Shown: positions 23,697 to 32,585, counted from the stretch's first letter. The stretch is 64,000 nt of DNA from Amycolatopsis sp. DSM 110486 (GCF_019468465.1 NZ_CP080519.1:10716501-10780500), one strand, 5' to 3'. Translations and numbers: made by a program. Notes: generated from the sequence alone by a model not told the origin.

Positions 23697-24533
23697 TCAC
23701 TCGGCGGGCATCGGGCCGCTGTCCGGCGGGAACCCTTCCTCGGCCGGCAATCGGCGCCGCAGGGTCAGGTATCCGGTCGGCGTGTGCCCGGTGAAGTCCT
23801 TGAACTCCTTGCTGAAGTGGGCCTGGTCGAAGTAGCCCGCCCGGTGCGCGAGGTCCGGCCAGTCGACCGGCCCCCGCGCGTCGACAGACAGGATCAGCCG
23901 CGCGAAGCGGTAGATCCGCGCCACCCGCTTCGGGGTGAGCCCGACATGGGACTTGAACTGCGCGGCCAGGTGATTGCCGCTGACGCCGGCGGCATCGCTG
24001 AGCGCACCGACCGGGATCGTGCCGTGGGCGGTCTCCAGCCACCTGCCGGTGTGCTGGACCAGGTCGAGACCGCGCGGGGCGGTCTCGGCCAGCCGCGCAC
24101 GCAGCTCCGCCTCCACGACCCGCAGCGCCTCCGCGGCCGAAGTGAGGTCGCCGAGCCGGTTGCGCAGCCGACCCGCGGACCGCGGCCACACGGCGTCGGC
24201 CGGCACCCAGCGGTCCCGCAGCTCGGTCGCCGCCACGTCGACGAACGGCGAAATCCCCCACGGCTTGAAGTGCACCCCGACCAGCCGCACCCAGCCGGGG
24301 TACTCGACGACGAACCGCCTCGTCCGCACTCCCGTGAACAGCCCACCGGCCACCAGCACAGGCGGCGCGTCGGAATCGCGCACCACGAACGGTCCGCCCA
24401 AGTTGACGAACAAATGCGCCGACGGCATCGGGGGCACGGTCATCCGGCGATGGCGCGGCACCCCGGTCAGGCAGTAGATGTCGTCGATGAACCGGTCCAG
24501 CGGCGGCGCGGGCACCCGGCCGACGTAGTCCAT
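23697..24533 (-). CDS. AraC-family transcriptional regulator
   Basis: This 278-residue regulator has an N-terminal cupin-like sensing region (about 20-110, with MPSAHLFVNLGGPFVVR and VGVHFKPWGISPF) and a C-terminal AraC DNA-binding domain (about 165-265). The latter contains GALSDAAGVSGNHLAAQFKS, then HVGLTPKRVARIYRF, and in the second helix-turn-helix HRAGYFDQAHFSKEFKDFTG. The effector is unknown. It lies just upstream of, and on the same strand as, the DHFR-like gene (about 70 bp gap), which it may control. Confidence 0.88.
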   Translation of the reverse strand: MDYVGRVPAPPLDRFIDDIYCLTGVPRHRRMTVPPMPSAHLFVNLGGPFVVRDSDAPPVLVAGGLFTGVRTRRFVVEYPGWVRLVGVHFKPWGISPFVDVAATELRDRWVPADAVWPRSAGRLRNRLGDLTSAAEALRVVEAELRARLAETAPRGLDLVQHTGRWLETAHGTIPVGALSDAAGVSGNHLAAQFKSHVGLTPKRVARIYRFARLILSVDARGPVDWPDLAHRAGYFDQAHFSKEFKDFTGHTPTGYLTLRRRLPAEEGFPPDSGPMPAE

Positions 24534-24601
24534 CGGCTCAGTGTGGCCGAGGAGGGTTCAGATGGCGAGGAGTGTCGACGCCGACGCTGACCGGCCGGTC
24601 G

Positions 24602-25435
24602 TCAGCGGTCCTGGCCGGCCTGGAGTACGCCGAGAAGCGCGAGGCGGTCGGCCGTGTCCGTGCCGGGTACGGGCACGAAGAGCGCCAGGATCTGCGACCG
24701 GTTCTCCTCCAGGAGCGCTTGGCAGTCGAGCTCCAGGACGCCGGTTTCGGGGTGCAGGATGCGTTTGCGGCGGCTGCGCAGCACCGCGACGTCGTGCGCG
24801 GACCACAGCTCGGCGAACTCCGTGCTGTCCCGCAGCAGCTGGTCGACCAGTGCCCGTGCTCGTGCGTCGCCTCGGCGCACGAGTGCGGCGCGCAGGTCCG
24901 CGGCCAGCAGCCGGGACTCCTGGGCCCGGTCTTCGAGCGGGTACGCGGCCCGGGCGTCCTCCGACGTGAACCACCGGTACACGAGGCTGCGGTCCGGCCC
25001 GTCGCGCCGGGTGTGGTCGCCGAAGACGGCGGTGGCGAGCGCGTTCTGCGCCAGGACCTCGCCGAGGTCGGTCATCACCTGTGCCGGCATGTCGTGCAGG
25101 CGATCCAGCAGGCCGAGGAGCACGGGGGAAACGTGGTCGTCGGTCGAAAGCCGGTCGGGCGCGGTGTGCCCGGCGAGCCGGAACAGGTGGTCCCGCTCGT
25201 CCAGCGTCAGGCGCAGCGCGCGGGTCAGGCCGCGCAGTACCGACGACGTCGGTTTCGGGGCGCGGGCCTGTTCCAAGCGGGTGTAGTAGTCGGTGGAGAT
25301 GCCCGCGCGCGAGGCCACCTCCTCCCGGCGCAGGCCGGGCGTGCGGCGCCGCGTCGAGGACGTGACCCCCACCTCGCCCGGGGTGAGCGCCTCGCGTCGC
25401 ACCCGCAGGAAGTGGGAGAGCTGTGCGGAGTCCAT
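24602..25435 (-). CDS. XRE-family regulator with MmyB-like ligand-binding domain
   Basis: The 277-residue protein has an N-terminal Xre helix-turn-helix (about 5-85: FLRVRREALTPGEVG, LRREEVASRAGISTDYYTRL, then LRGLTRALRLTLDERDHLF). A C-terminal MmyB-type PAS-like domain (about 110-275) follows, with LAQNALATAVFG, RDGPDRSLVYRWFT and LWSAHDVAVLRSRRKRILHP. MmyB-type regulators bind fatty-acid-like ligands and often control a divergent oxidoreductase. Here the divergent neighbour is the SDR at 25581, about 145 bp away, which is the likely target. Confidence 0.9.
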   Translation of the reverse strand: MDSAQLSHFLRVRREALTPGEVGVTSSTRRRTPGLRREEVASRAGISTDYYTRLEQARAPKPTSSVLRGLTRALRLTLDERDHLFRLAGHTAPDRLSTDDHVSPVLLGLLDRLHDMPAQVMTDLGEVLAQNALATAVFGDHTRRDGPDRSLVYRWFTSEDARAAYPLEDRAQESRLLAADLRAALVRRGDARARALVDQLLRDSTEFAELWSAHDVAVLRSRRKRILHPETGVLELDCQALLEENRSQILALFVPVPGTDTADRLALLGVLQAGQDR

Positions 25436-25580
25436 CGGCCCAGTGTCGCTGCGGAAGCCCCGGTCAGCCAGGGACTGCCTGTCCCTGGGAAGAGCTCGCT
25501 CTGCCTACGTGGCCGCCCGCGCCGGAATGTGGTGGGTGAGGGGCCGGAACCACCGGCTTCCCACGACAGAGGAGCACGTG

Positions 25581-26420
25581 ATGACCGAACAAGGCCCGAA
25601 GACCTGGTTTCTGACCGGGGCGTCGCGGGGGCTTGGCGCTTCGTGGGCGCGGGCCGCGCTGGGGCGCGGCGACCGGCTCGCGGCGACGGCCCGGGATGCC
25701 GCGTCGCTGAAGCCGCTCGTCGACGCCTACGGCGACCAGGTGCTTCCGCTGGGGTTCGATGTCGCGGACGCGACGGCCGTCCGTGAAGCCGTGGCCGCGG
25801 CCGAGGCGCACTTCGGTGGCATCGACGTGCTGGTGAACAACGCCGGGCACATGCTCGTCGGCGCCGTGGAGGAAGCGACGGACGAGCAGGTCCGCGAGCA
25901 GATGGAGACGAACTACTTCGGTGCGATGTGGACCACCCGCGCCGTCCTGCCGGGCATGCGTGCCCGCGGCGGAGGCCGGATCCTCCAGGTTTCCTCGCTC
26001 GGCGGAGTTGTCGCCTACCCGGCGCTCGGTCTCTACCACGCGTCGAAGTGGGCGCTGGAGGCGGTGAGCCAGTCGCTCGCGGCGGAGGTCGCCCCCTACA
26101 ACATCAAGGTGACGCTCATCGAGCCGATCGTCTTCCAGACCGGCTTGGCCGCCAACTCCCCGCAGACCCAGCCCGACGACGCCTACGCCCACATTCGCGA
26201 AGCGCACGACGACAGGGCCACGCATTTCGTCCCCGGCGACATCGAAGCCACCGGCCAGGCCGTGCTCGAACTCGCCGACGCCGAGGAACCGCCCTTGCGG
26301 GTGCTGTTCGGCACGGGCGGCCTGGACCTGGTCCGCGCGGAGTACGCGCGCCGCCTCGAGGGCTGGGAGAAGTGGGACGGTCTCTCGCGTGCCGCTCACG
26401 GCTCAGCAGCCGGCTCTTGA
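25581..26420 (+). CDS. Short-chain dehydrogenase/reductase (classical SDR)
   Basis: The 279-residue enzyme has the NAD(P)-binding TGASRGLG near residue 12, the structural NNAG in VDVLVNNAGHMLVG, the catalytic Ser in LQVSSLGG and the YHASK catalytic pair (LYHASKWALE). Arg-rich residues after the first strand (ATARD) suggest NADPH preference. The C-terminal region after residue 185 is longer than in acyl-carrier-protein reductases and resembles the SDR group commonly found next to Xre/MmyB regulators. ATG 25581 has a GAGGAG site ahead. The substrate is unknown. Confidence 0.87.
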   Translation: MTEQGPKTWFLTGASRGLGASWARAALGRGDRLAATARDAASLKPLVDAYGDQVLPLGFDVADATAVREAVAAAEAHFGGIDVLVNNAGHMLVGAVEEATDEQVREQMETNYFGAMWTTRAVLPGMRARGGGRILQVSSLGGVVAYPALGLYHASKWALEAVSQSLAAEVAPYNIKVTLIEPIVFQTGLAANSPQTQPDDAYAHIREAHDDRATHFVPGDIEATGQAVLELADAEEPPLRVLFGTGGLDLVRAEYARRLEGWEKWDGLSRAAHGSAAGS

Positions 26421-26621
26421 CCGGTACTGCGGCGCCAGGCTTTCCCACCGGGACCTGGGATCGGCACCGCTCTGGTACCGCCGGATTCCCGCGGCCTCGT
26501 TCGACGTCGCTGATGTCCTTGCAGAACAACGACCCGTGTTCGGTGGCGAGCGTCTGAACGGCGAGTCCTCGGTCCGGGTGTGTCGCTTGTGGACCTGCTC
26601 TGCCGAACACCGGCCGGCCGG

Positions 26622-27671
26622 CTACGACAGGGCCATGCCGGGCACCCGCGCGCGGATGGCGTCGAGCTCGGCCTCGTCGGAGATGCCCTGCCAGTCGTGG
26701 CGGGGGGTGTAGGGGGTGATGAGCGAGCGAACCTCGTCGTCGGTGAGGACGACGTCCAGGGAGGCCACTGCGTCGTCGATCTGCTGCACCGACCCGGCAC
26801 CGACGAGCGGGGCGGTCACCACCGGCTGGCGGTGCAGCCAGGCCAGGGCGATCTGCGCGCGGCTCACGCCGTGTGCGGCGGCCACCTTGCCGACGGCGTC
26901 CGCGATCGCGCGGTTCGACGCCTCTTCGGCGGGCGAGTAGAGCAGGTCGGCGAAGTCGCCGTCGGTCGCGGCCCGGGCGGTTGCCTTCGCGTCGTCCCAG
27001 GCGCGGGCGAGGCGGCCTCGCGCCAGTGGGCTCCAGATGATCGTGCCGACACCTTCGTCCAGGCACAGCGGGATCATCTCGCGCTCCTCCTCGCGCTGCA
27101 GCAGGTTGTAGTGGTCCTGCATCGACACGAACCGCGCCCACCCGTGCTCGCGCTGCAGGTGCAGGGCCTTCGCGAATTCCCAGGCGTGCATGGAGGACGC
27201 GCCGAGGTAGCGCACCTTGCCCAGCTTCACGAGGTCGCCGAGGGCCTCGAGGGTCTCCTCCAGCGGCGTCGCGTGGTCGTTGCGGTGCACTTGGTACAGG
27301 TCGATGTAGTCGGTGCCGAGCCGCCGCAGCGAGTGGTCGACCTCGGACATGATCGCCTTGCGCGAGAGCCCCCTGCCGTTGGGACCGGGACGCATCGGGT
27401 GGCGCAGCTTGGTGGCGATGACGACGTCGTCACGATCCGCGAAGTCCTTCAGCGCGCGTCCGAGGATCTCTTCGCTGGACCCGTTCGAGTACATGTTGGC
27501 GGTGTCGAAGAAGTTGATGCCCGCCTCGAGCGCGTGCTTGATCAGCGGGCGGGCGTCCTGCTCGCCCAGGGACCAGACGGGATGGCCGCGGTCCGGCTCG
27601 CCGTAGGTCATCGCGCCGATCGCGATGGGCGAGACGTCGAGGCCGGTGGTGCCGAGCTTCACATAACGCAT
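26622..27671 (-). CDS. Aldo/keto reductase
   Basis: The 349-residue NADPH-dependent carbonyl reductase has the aldo-keto signatures: INFFDTANMYSNGSSEEILG with catalytic Asp56 and Tyr61, VVIATKLRH with the catalytic Lys, and IDLYQVHRND with the His. The C-terminal cofactor-binding part includes PLVGAGSVQQIDDAV. The start at 27671 has AGGAG nine bases upstream. It is divergent from the TetR regulator at 27765 across a promoter with two palindromic operators, so it is very likely repressed by it. About 200 bp without a recognisable gene separate it from the SDR gene. Confidence 0.9.
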   Translation of the reverse strand: MRYVKLGTTGLDVSPIAIGAMTYGEPDRGHPVWSLGEQDARPLIKHALEAGINFFDTANMYSNGSSEEILGRALKDFADRDDVVIATKLRHPMRPGPNGRGLSRKAIMSEVDHSLRRLGTDYIDLYQVHRNDHATPLEETLEALGDLVKLGKVRYLGASSMHAWEFAKALHLQREHGWARFVSMQDHYNLLQREEEREMIPLCLDEGVGTIIWSPLARGRLARAWDDAKATARAATDGDFADLLYSPAEEASNRAIADAVGKVAAAHGVSRAQIALAWLHRQPVVTAPLVGAGSVQQIDDAVASLDVVLTDDEVRSLITPYTPRHDWQGISDEAELDAIRARVPGMALS

Positions 27672-27699
27672 GGGGAGTGTCTCCTGTCGAGGAAAACTC

Positions 27700-27748
27700 G
27701 CGGAGGATCCTCCGCAAGTACCTCCGAAACTAGCGGAGGATTCTCCGC
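27700..27748. promoter_or_regulatory. Two palindromic TetR operators in a divergent promoter
   Basis: GCGGAGGATCCTCCGC (27700-27715) is a perfect palindrome; GCGGAGGATTCTCCGC (27733-27748) differs by one base. Their centres are 33 bp apart, about three helical turns, so two dimers would bind on the same face. They cover the start regions of both the aldo/keto reductase and tetR genes. Confidence 0.85.
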
Positions 27749-27764
27749 GAGTCAAAGGTGGGGC

Positions 27765-28361
27765 ATGATCGCAGACATGACCGACGGGACGCCGAGCACC
27801 TACGGCACACAGCGCAAAGCGGCCGCGCGCAACCGGGTCGCGATCATCGAAGCCGCGCACGAGCTGTTCGCGCAGAACCCCCTCGTGCCGCTGAGCGAGG
27901 TCGCCAAGCGCGCCGGCGTCGGCGCCGGGACGCTCTACCGCCACTTCCCCACCCGCGAGGACCTGATCCTGGCGGCCTACCAGCACGACATCGACCGCCT
28001 CACCACCACCGCCGACGAGGTGCTGGCCCGCCAGCCGTCGGCGAAGGCCGCCTTCATCGAGTGGTTCGAGACGCTCGCCGCGTACATCCGCATCAAGCAC
28101 GGCCTCGGCGACGCGCTGCACAGCGCCGCCGCCCAGGACCTGATCACCGCCTCCTGGGCCCCGGCCACCGCGGCGGTGACCAAGCTCGTCGACGCGTGCG
28201 TCGCGGAGGGCACCATCGCCCCGGGTCACGACCCGGCGGACATCATCCTGCTGATGAGCTTCCTCTGGCGGGTCCCGAACAACGACGCCGGTGCGGCCCA
28301 GGGGCGGCGGCTTGTGGCGGCGGTTTTCTCGGGGTTGCAGGCGCCGCCGCAGGCGGTTTGA
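27765..28361 (+). CDS. TetR-family repressor
   Basis: The 198-residue regulator has a TetR N-terminal helix-turn-helix (about 20-68: RNRVAIIEAAHELFAQNP, LSEVAKRAGVGAGTLYRHFP, TREDLILAAY). Its C-terminal ligand domain is of the SbtR-like kind (FIEWFETLAAYIRIKHGLGD, ILLMSFLWRVP). ATG 27765 is used; a second in-frame ATG at 27777 is possible. It probably represses itself and the divergent aldo/keto reductase through the two GCGGAGGA palindromes. The inducer is unknown. Confidence 0.88.
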   Translation: MIADMTDGTPSTYGTQRKAAARNRVAIIEAAHELFAQNPLVPLSEVAKRAGVGAGTLYRHFPTREDLILAAYQHDIDRLTTTADEVLARQPSAKAAFIEWFETLAAYIRIKHGLGDALHSAAAQDLITASWAPATAAVTKLVDACVAEGTIAPGHDPADIILLMSFLWRVPNNDAGAAQGRRLVAAVFSGLQAPPQAV

Positions 28362-28726
28362 GGCGGCGATTTCCGGGCGCGCAGCCGCGCTGGTCGGACG
28401 GCAGCGTCGAAGAGCGATTCGCCAAGGTATTTCGCCACGGGACCGGTCGACGCCGGGAAGTACGAAGGAGTAGCCGCCGCCGAAGGGCCGTTCCAGGTCT
28501 GCGCCGCCGACGCTCAACAAGCCCGGGGTCACGATGCAGGAAATGGTCAAGACTGCGCCGCCAGAAAACGCTTTCTCCAAGGGTTCGAGCACGAGCACGC
28601 CGCTCGCCTCCGAGGTGAGGGAAAACCTTGCGGTCGCCCAGCCGGGCCAGGAGCGTTTTTCCCGCGGGCAAACGAAGGTGATCACCAAAAACCCGCCGAA
28701 GTCGTTTCAGGGCAACGGCGTGACGG
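28362..28726. other. Stretch without an assignable gene
   Basis: Between the convergent TetR and luciferase-like genes no reading frame has both a ribosome site and a recognisable family. A rightward frame (28534-28746) and a leftward frame from 28688 are open, but neither product matches anything known to me. It could be a small unannotated gene or decayed sequence. Confidence 0.4.
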
Positions 28727-29629
28727 TCACCTCAAGGCCGGGATGATCTCCTTCGCGATCACGTCCGCGTGCCGGGCCTGGTCGTACAGCGGGGTGAACA
28801 GGATGAGCTCGGCGCCGGCGTCGATCACCTCGCGGAGGGCGCGGACGCAGTCGTCCGGGGTGCCGGCGATCGCGGCCGCTTCGATGGCGGGCGGGAGGGC
28901 GCCGTAGAGCGCGGTGAGCTCGGCGTTGACGCGTTCCCGGGCGCGTGCGGCGTCGGCTTCGACCGCGAGGTAGACGCGTTTGGCGATCTCGAAGTCCGGG
29001 CGATCGCCTTGCGCCCGGACGAATCGCACCTGCTCGGCGAAGTCGGCCGTCGGGGTCGAGCCCGCGCCGAAGAATCCCGTGCCCAGGTCGAGGGCGCGCC
29101 TCAGCGCCTTCGGCCCGCTGCCGCCGAACCACAGCGGCGGGTGCGGCTTCTGAACCGGGCGGGGTGTGATCGTCGCGCCGGACAGCTGCCAGAACTCGCC
29201 GTCGTGGTCGACGCTGTCCTGTGTCCACAGCTGTTTGAGGAGCTCGACGCCTTCGGTGAACCGGGCCAGGTAGCGCTCGGGCCGCATGCCGAACGCCGGG
29301 AACGGCCGGTTCTTGCCGCCGGAGCCGACGCCGACCTCGAGCCGGCCCCGCGACAGCTGGTCGAGGCTGCTGGTGCTCTTCGCCAGCTGCGCGGGGATGT
29401 GCAGCGTGGACACGAACACCGTGCAGCCCAGGCGCAGGGTGTCGGTGCACGCGGCGGCGAACGTCATCGCCTCCATCGGGCTCAGCTGCGGGCGCCTGCC
29501 GAACACGGCCTCCTGCGTCCACGCGCTGTGGAAGCCCGCCTCCTGCGCGCGCACCAGGTAGTCCCGGAACGCACCAGGATCGAACGAGCCGTCGGAGTAG
29601 TACTGCGGAATCGCGATCGCGTACCTCAT
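28727..29629 (-). CDS. LLM-class flavin/F420-dependent oxidoreductase
   Basis: The 300-residue protein is a luciferase-like (beta/alpha)8 barrel. Visible blocks are YLVRAQEAGFHSAWTQEAVF, LRLGCTVFVSTLHIPAQLAK, LDQLSRGRLEVGVGSGG and PRPVQKPHPPLWFGGSGPKA. These are typical of actinobacterial F420-dependent members, which reduce or oxidise varied substrates by hydride transfer. The ATG at 29629 begins the first barrel strand directly (MRYAIAIPQYYSDG). Unlike the two luciferase-family remnants at 17.4 and 18.3 kb it is intact. It follows the broken permease gene on the same strand. Confidence 0.88.
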   Translation of the reverse strand: MRYAIAIPQYYSDGSFDPGAFRDYLVRAQEAGFHSAWTQEAVFGRRPQLSPMEAMTFAAACTDTLRLGCTVFVSTLHIPAQLAKSTSSLDQLSRGRLEVGVGSGGKNRPFPAFGMRPERYLARFTEGVELLKQLWTQDSVDHDGEFWQLSGATITPRPVQKPHPPLWFGGSGPKALRRALDLGTGFFGAGSTPTADFAEQVRFVRAQGDRPDFEIAKRVYLAVEADAARARERVNAELTALYGALPPAIEAAAIAGTPDDCVRALREVIDAGAELILFTPLYDQARHADVIAKEIIPALR

Positions 29630-29640
29630 GATCACCGATC

Positions 29641-30277
29641 CTACGGCCACCGAGCGCCCCAGGTGCCCGAACGCAGCGTCTCGACCGGTTCCATGCGCGC
29701 CGCCCGCATCGCCGGGTACAGGCCGGCGAGCAGCCCGACCAGCGCACCCGTCACCGGTGCGCCCGCGGCGAGGGACAGGTCCAGCACCGGGGTCCAGCCG
29801 TTCACCGCGGAGACGACCACCACGGCGATGATCCCCGCGCTGCTGCCGAGCAGCCCCACGGTCACCGATACCACGAGGAACTGGGCCGCGATGTGCCGGC
29901 GGCGCGCGCCGAGCGAGCGGCGGAGGCCGATCTCGCCGACGCGTTCCAGCACGGTCACCAGGGTGACGTCGGCGATGCCGATCGCGCCGACCACCAGGGA
30001 GACCAGCCCGAGCACCACGAACAGGCCGTTGATGTCGTGCTCGACGCCGCCCCGCAGACTCGCCGGGTCCGGCGGCGCCAGGACCTGCAGCGAGTCGTGT
30101 CCGTTGGGGCTCAACGCGATCGGCGCCTGGCGGGCGATCAGGCTCGCCGCGCCGAGGTCCGTGCGGATGAGGACCTTCGTCGGCGCGCCGGCCGCCAGCC
30201 GGTCGGCCGCCGTGGTGTACGGGAGCACGACGGAGGTGTCCAGCGCGCGATCCAGGTCCAGTCGCCCGTTGCCCGTT
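29641..30277 (-). pseudogene. 5'-truncated MacB/FtsX-type ABC transporter permease
   Basis: The surviving part has ALDTSVVLPYTTAADRLAAG, a periplasmic loop, and three transmembrane helices with the FtsX/MacB hallmark block ERVGEIGLRRSLGARRRHIAAQF (key residues E-x-G-x-R-R-x-L-G-A), ending ARMEPVETLRSGTWG. The N-terminal helix and most of the periplasmic domain are gone; at about 30277 the sequence turns into a piece of a different gene on the other strand. No ATPase partner is nearby. Such permeases are often next to a two-component system, and one lies 270 bp away, so the pump may once have been its target. Confidence 0.85.
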
Positions 30278-30434
30278 GCACGCTTCAGCCGGCTCGACGT
30301 CGTCGGCAACAACACCGGATACGGGCTCTTCGGCGCCATCGAGGAGGTCGGCGAGGAACGGGCCCGCGCGCAGATCAAGACCAACCTGTTCGGCGCTGTG
30401 AATCACCCAGGCCGTGGTACCGATCCTGCGATGA
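30278..30434 (+). pseudogene. Fragment of a short-chain dehydrogenase gene
   Basis: The fragment reads RFSRLDVVGNNTGYGLFGAI and then EEVGEERARAQIKTNLFGAV, the SDR segment around the NNAG motif (here mutated to NNTG). It then continues in another frame as ITQAVVPILR before a stop. Both the dinucleotide-binding start and the catalytic Tyr-Lys part are missing. It is a clear remnant joined 5'-to-5' with the permease remnant. Confidence 0.8.
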
Positions 30435-30550
30435 CCAAGCCCGGCGACACCAGGCGTGCCGAGCTGACGGAGTACGCGTCGGCGCTGCCCGCGCGGTGAC
30501 CGTTTCTCGCTCGGCACCGGCCCCACGGTCGCCCCGAGACGCACCTCGGG

Positions 30551-31822
30551 TCAGGGCTCCAGCGGCAACAGCAGGGTGAAGAGGGCCGGCCGCGGGCGCG
30601 TCAGGCGCAGCCGCCCGCCTTCGGCCTCGGCCAGGCGGCGCGCGAGGGCGAGGCCGATCCCGGTGCCGCGGGCGCCGGGTGAGCGGCGGTGGAACACGTC
30701 CGTGCCCGGGGTGATCCCGTCGCCTTCGTCGGCGACGTCGACCGCGAGCACTCCGCCGGCGTCGCGGGCGGTGATCGTGACGGTGCCGGCGCCGTGGCGC
30801 AGCGCGTTGTCCAAGAGCACGGTCATGATCTGCCGCAGCACCGGACCGGACAGCCGCGCGCCCGCGACGACGGGTTCCACGGCCAGCACGAGCTCGCGTC
30901 CGGGCCCGGCCAGCGCGGGCGCCCACTCCAGCTCGAGGGCGGCGAGCTCGTCGGCCGCAGCGGTGGCGTCGCGCACCGGCGGAGTGTCGCGGGCGAGGGC
31001 GAGCAGGTCGGTGACGGTCCGGTCGAGCCGCCCGGTCGTCGCGACGCCGGCCTCGACCACGTCGCGCAGGTTCGCGCGAGGGTTCTCCAGCGCGGCCTCC
31101 AGCTGCAGGCGAAGGCCGGCGAGCGGGGTGCGCAGCTGGTGCGACGCGTCGGCGGAGAAGGCACGTTCACGGGCGAGCAGGTCGTCGAGCCGCACGGCGG
31201 TGGAGTCGAGGGACTCGCCCACCGAGTCGATCTCGGGAATCCCGGCCCGGCCCGCGCGGATGCTGAAGTCGCCGTCGCCGAGGTCGCGCGCGGTCGCCGA
31301 CAGCTGTTCGAGCGGGCGGGCCAGCCGACGCGCCTGGCTGCGGGCCACCAGGTACGCCGACAGCAACGCGACGACGGCCAGGCCGGCCATGCCGAGCCAG
31401 GTCAGGCCGGTGTGCCAGTAGACCTCGGTGCGCGAGGTGGCCGCGCGGACCTGCGCGACGACCGTTCCGTCGTCGTCGAGCGGGACGATCACCACGAGGT
31501 CGTCGTCGGTGTCCGCGGTGACGACGCCGTCCGTTTCCCCGGCCGGGGCGAGCGCGGGCGGGCCGACGCCGGCGAGCAACGCGCCTTGGGGGCTGTAGAC
31601 CGCGACGGAGGTGGGATCTTCGGTCTCAGGAGTGCGATCCGGCGTGCGGTGGCGCAGGAGGTCGCCCGAGACGTCGAGCGCGTAGGCGTCGGCGGCGCGT
31701 TCGAGCTCGGCACGCTCGGCCGTGACGAAGTAGCGCGCCACGGCGACGGCGAGCGGGACGCCGAACAGCCCGATCGCGACCAACGCGGCGAGCACCGTCG
31801 TCAGGACGATGCGGCGGCGCAC
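30551..31822 (-). CDS. Sensor histidine kinase
   Basis: The 423-residue kinase has two transmembrane helices (about 5-30 and 138-160) flanking an extracytoplasmic sensor of roughly 100 residues, a HAMP domain (about 161-215), a HisKA domain with phospho-acceptor His228 in SADASHQLRTPLAGLR, and a HATPase_c domain. The latter shows VLLDNALRHG (N box), VADEGDGI (G1) and GTGIGLALARRLAEAEGG (G2). The GTG at 31822 is four bases beyond the response-regulator stop, so the pair is co-expressed. The signal is unknown. Envelope genes dominate the neighbourhood, suggesting a cell-surface signal, which is inference. Confidence 0.92.
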   Translation of the reverse strand: MRRRIVLTTVLAALVAIGLFGVPLAVAVARYFVTAERAELERAADAYALDVSGDLLRHRTPDRTPETEDPTSVAVYSPQGALLAGVGPPALAPAGETDGVVTADTDDDLVVIVPLDDDGTVVAQVRAATSRTEVYWHTGLTWLGMAGLAVVALLSAYLVARSQARRLARPLEQLSATARDLGDGDFSIRAGRAGIPEIDSVGESLDSTAVRLDDLLARERAFSADASHQLRTPLAGLRLQLEAALENPRANLRDVVEAGVATTGRLDRTVTDLLALARDTPPVRDATAAADELAALELEWAPALAGPGRELVLAVEPVVAGARLSGPVLRQIMTVLLDNALRHGAGTVTITARDAGGVLAVDVADEGDGITPGTDVFHRRSPGARGTGIGLALARRLAEAEGGRLRLTRPRPALFTLLLPLEP

Positions 31823-31826
31823 GGGC

Positions 31827-32519
31827 TCACCCTTCCGGTTCCTCGAGCCGGTAGCCGTGCCGGCGCAGCGTGGCGATCTCCGGCATCGGGCCCACACCGC
31901 CGGCCTCGGCGAGTTTGCGCCGCAGCGTGGCGATGTGGACGTCGAGCGTTTTGGTCGAGCCGAACCAGTGCGCGTCCCAGACGTCGGCCATCAGCGTTTC
32001 CCGGCTCACGGCGTTGCCCGGTTCCTGTGCCAGCCGCAGCAGAAGCTCGAACTCCTTGGCCCGCAAAGGAAACTCGGTGCCGTCCACAGTGACCCGCCGC
32101 GCCGCCGGGTCGATCCGCAGCCGGCCGAGGGTGATCTCGCCCTGGCTCCGGTCGGTCGAATGGCGGCGCAGGTGCGCCCGAAGGCGGGCGTGCAGCTCGC
32201 CGAGCGGCACGGGCTTGACCAGGTAGTCGTCGGCGCCCGCTTCGAGGCCGACGACCACGTCCATCTCGTCGGCGCGCGCGGTGAGCATCACGATCACGCA
32301 GGCGGGCAGCGCGCCGCGCAGCTCGCGGCAGACCTCGGTGCCGTCGAGGTCGGGCAGGCCGAGGTCGAGCAGCACCAGGTCGCACGGCTGATTCGCGGCG
32401 TCGTGCAGGGCGGTGCGCCCGTGGGTGTGCCACGCGACTTCGTGCCCGTGCTGGGCCAGGCTCGCGTGCAGGACCTCACCGATGGTGCGGTCGTCTTCGA
32501 CGAGGAGAACTCGGGCCAT
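31827..32519 (-). CDS. OmpR/PhoP-family response regulator
   Basis: The 230-residue regulator has a receiver domain (about 1-115; acidic pair VEDD, phospho-acceptor Asp52 in LLDLGLPDLDG, Lys in YLVKPV) and a winged-helix output domain (about 130-226; FELLLRLAQEPGNAVSRETL, DVHIATLRRKLAEAG, RRHGYRLE). It is the partner of the kinase gene that follows four bases later. OmpR-type proteins bind tandem direct repeats about 11 bp apart; such a site lies about 50 bp upstream of this gene and is shared with the region before 38928. Confidence 0.92.
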   Translation of the reverse strand: MARVLLVEDDRTIGEVLHASLAQHGHEVAWHTHGRTALHDAANQPCDLVLLDLGLPDLDGTEVCRELRGALPACVIVMLTARADEMDVVVGLEAGADDYLVKPVPLGELHARLRAHLRRHSTDRSQGEITLGRLRIDPAARRVTVDGTEFPLRAKEFELLLRLAQEPGNAVSRETLMADVWDAHWFGSTKTLDVHIATLRRKLAEAGGVGPMPEIATLRRHGYRLEEPEG

Positions 32520-32571
32520 GCGCCGAGAATATCCGCGTTTACGGGTTTCGGTGCGGGCGGCGATCATTTTG

Positions 32572-32585
32572 CCTTCCGCTAACCT
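32572..32585 (-). promoter_or_regulatory. Candidate response-regulator site upstream of the two-component operon
   Basis: On the minus strand the 14-mer AGGTTAGCGGAAGG lies about 52 bases ahead of the regulator's ATG. The identical 14-mer occurs at 38799-38812. It contains two half-sites, AGGTT and GAAGG, spaced like OmpR-type direct repeats. Confidence 0.45.

Noticed and set aside
30430..30499. Short 22-codon frame beginning ATGACCAAGCCC
   Set aside because: No ribosome site or recognisable product; it follows the SDR remnant and is most likely part of the decayed sequence.
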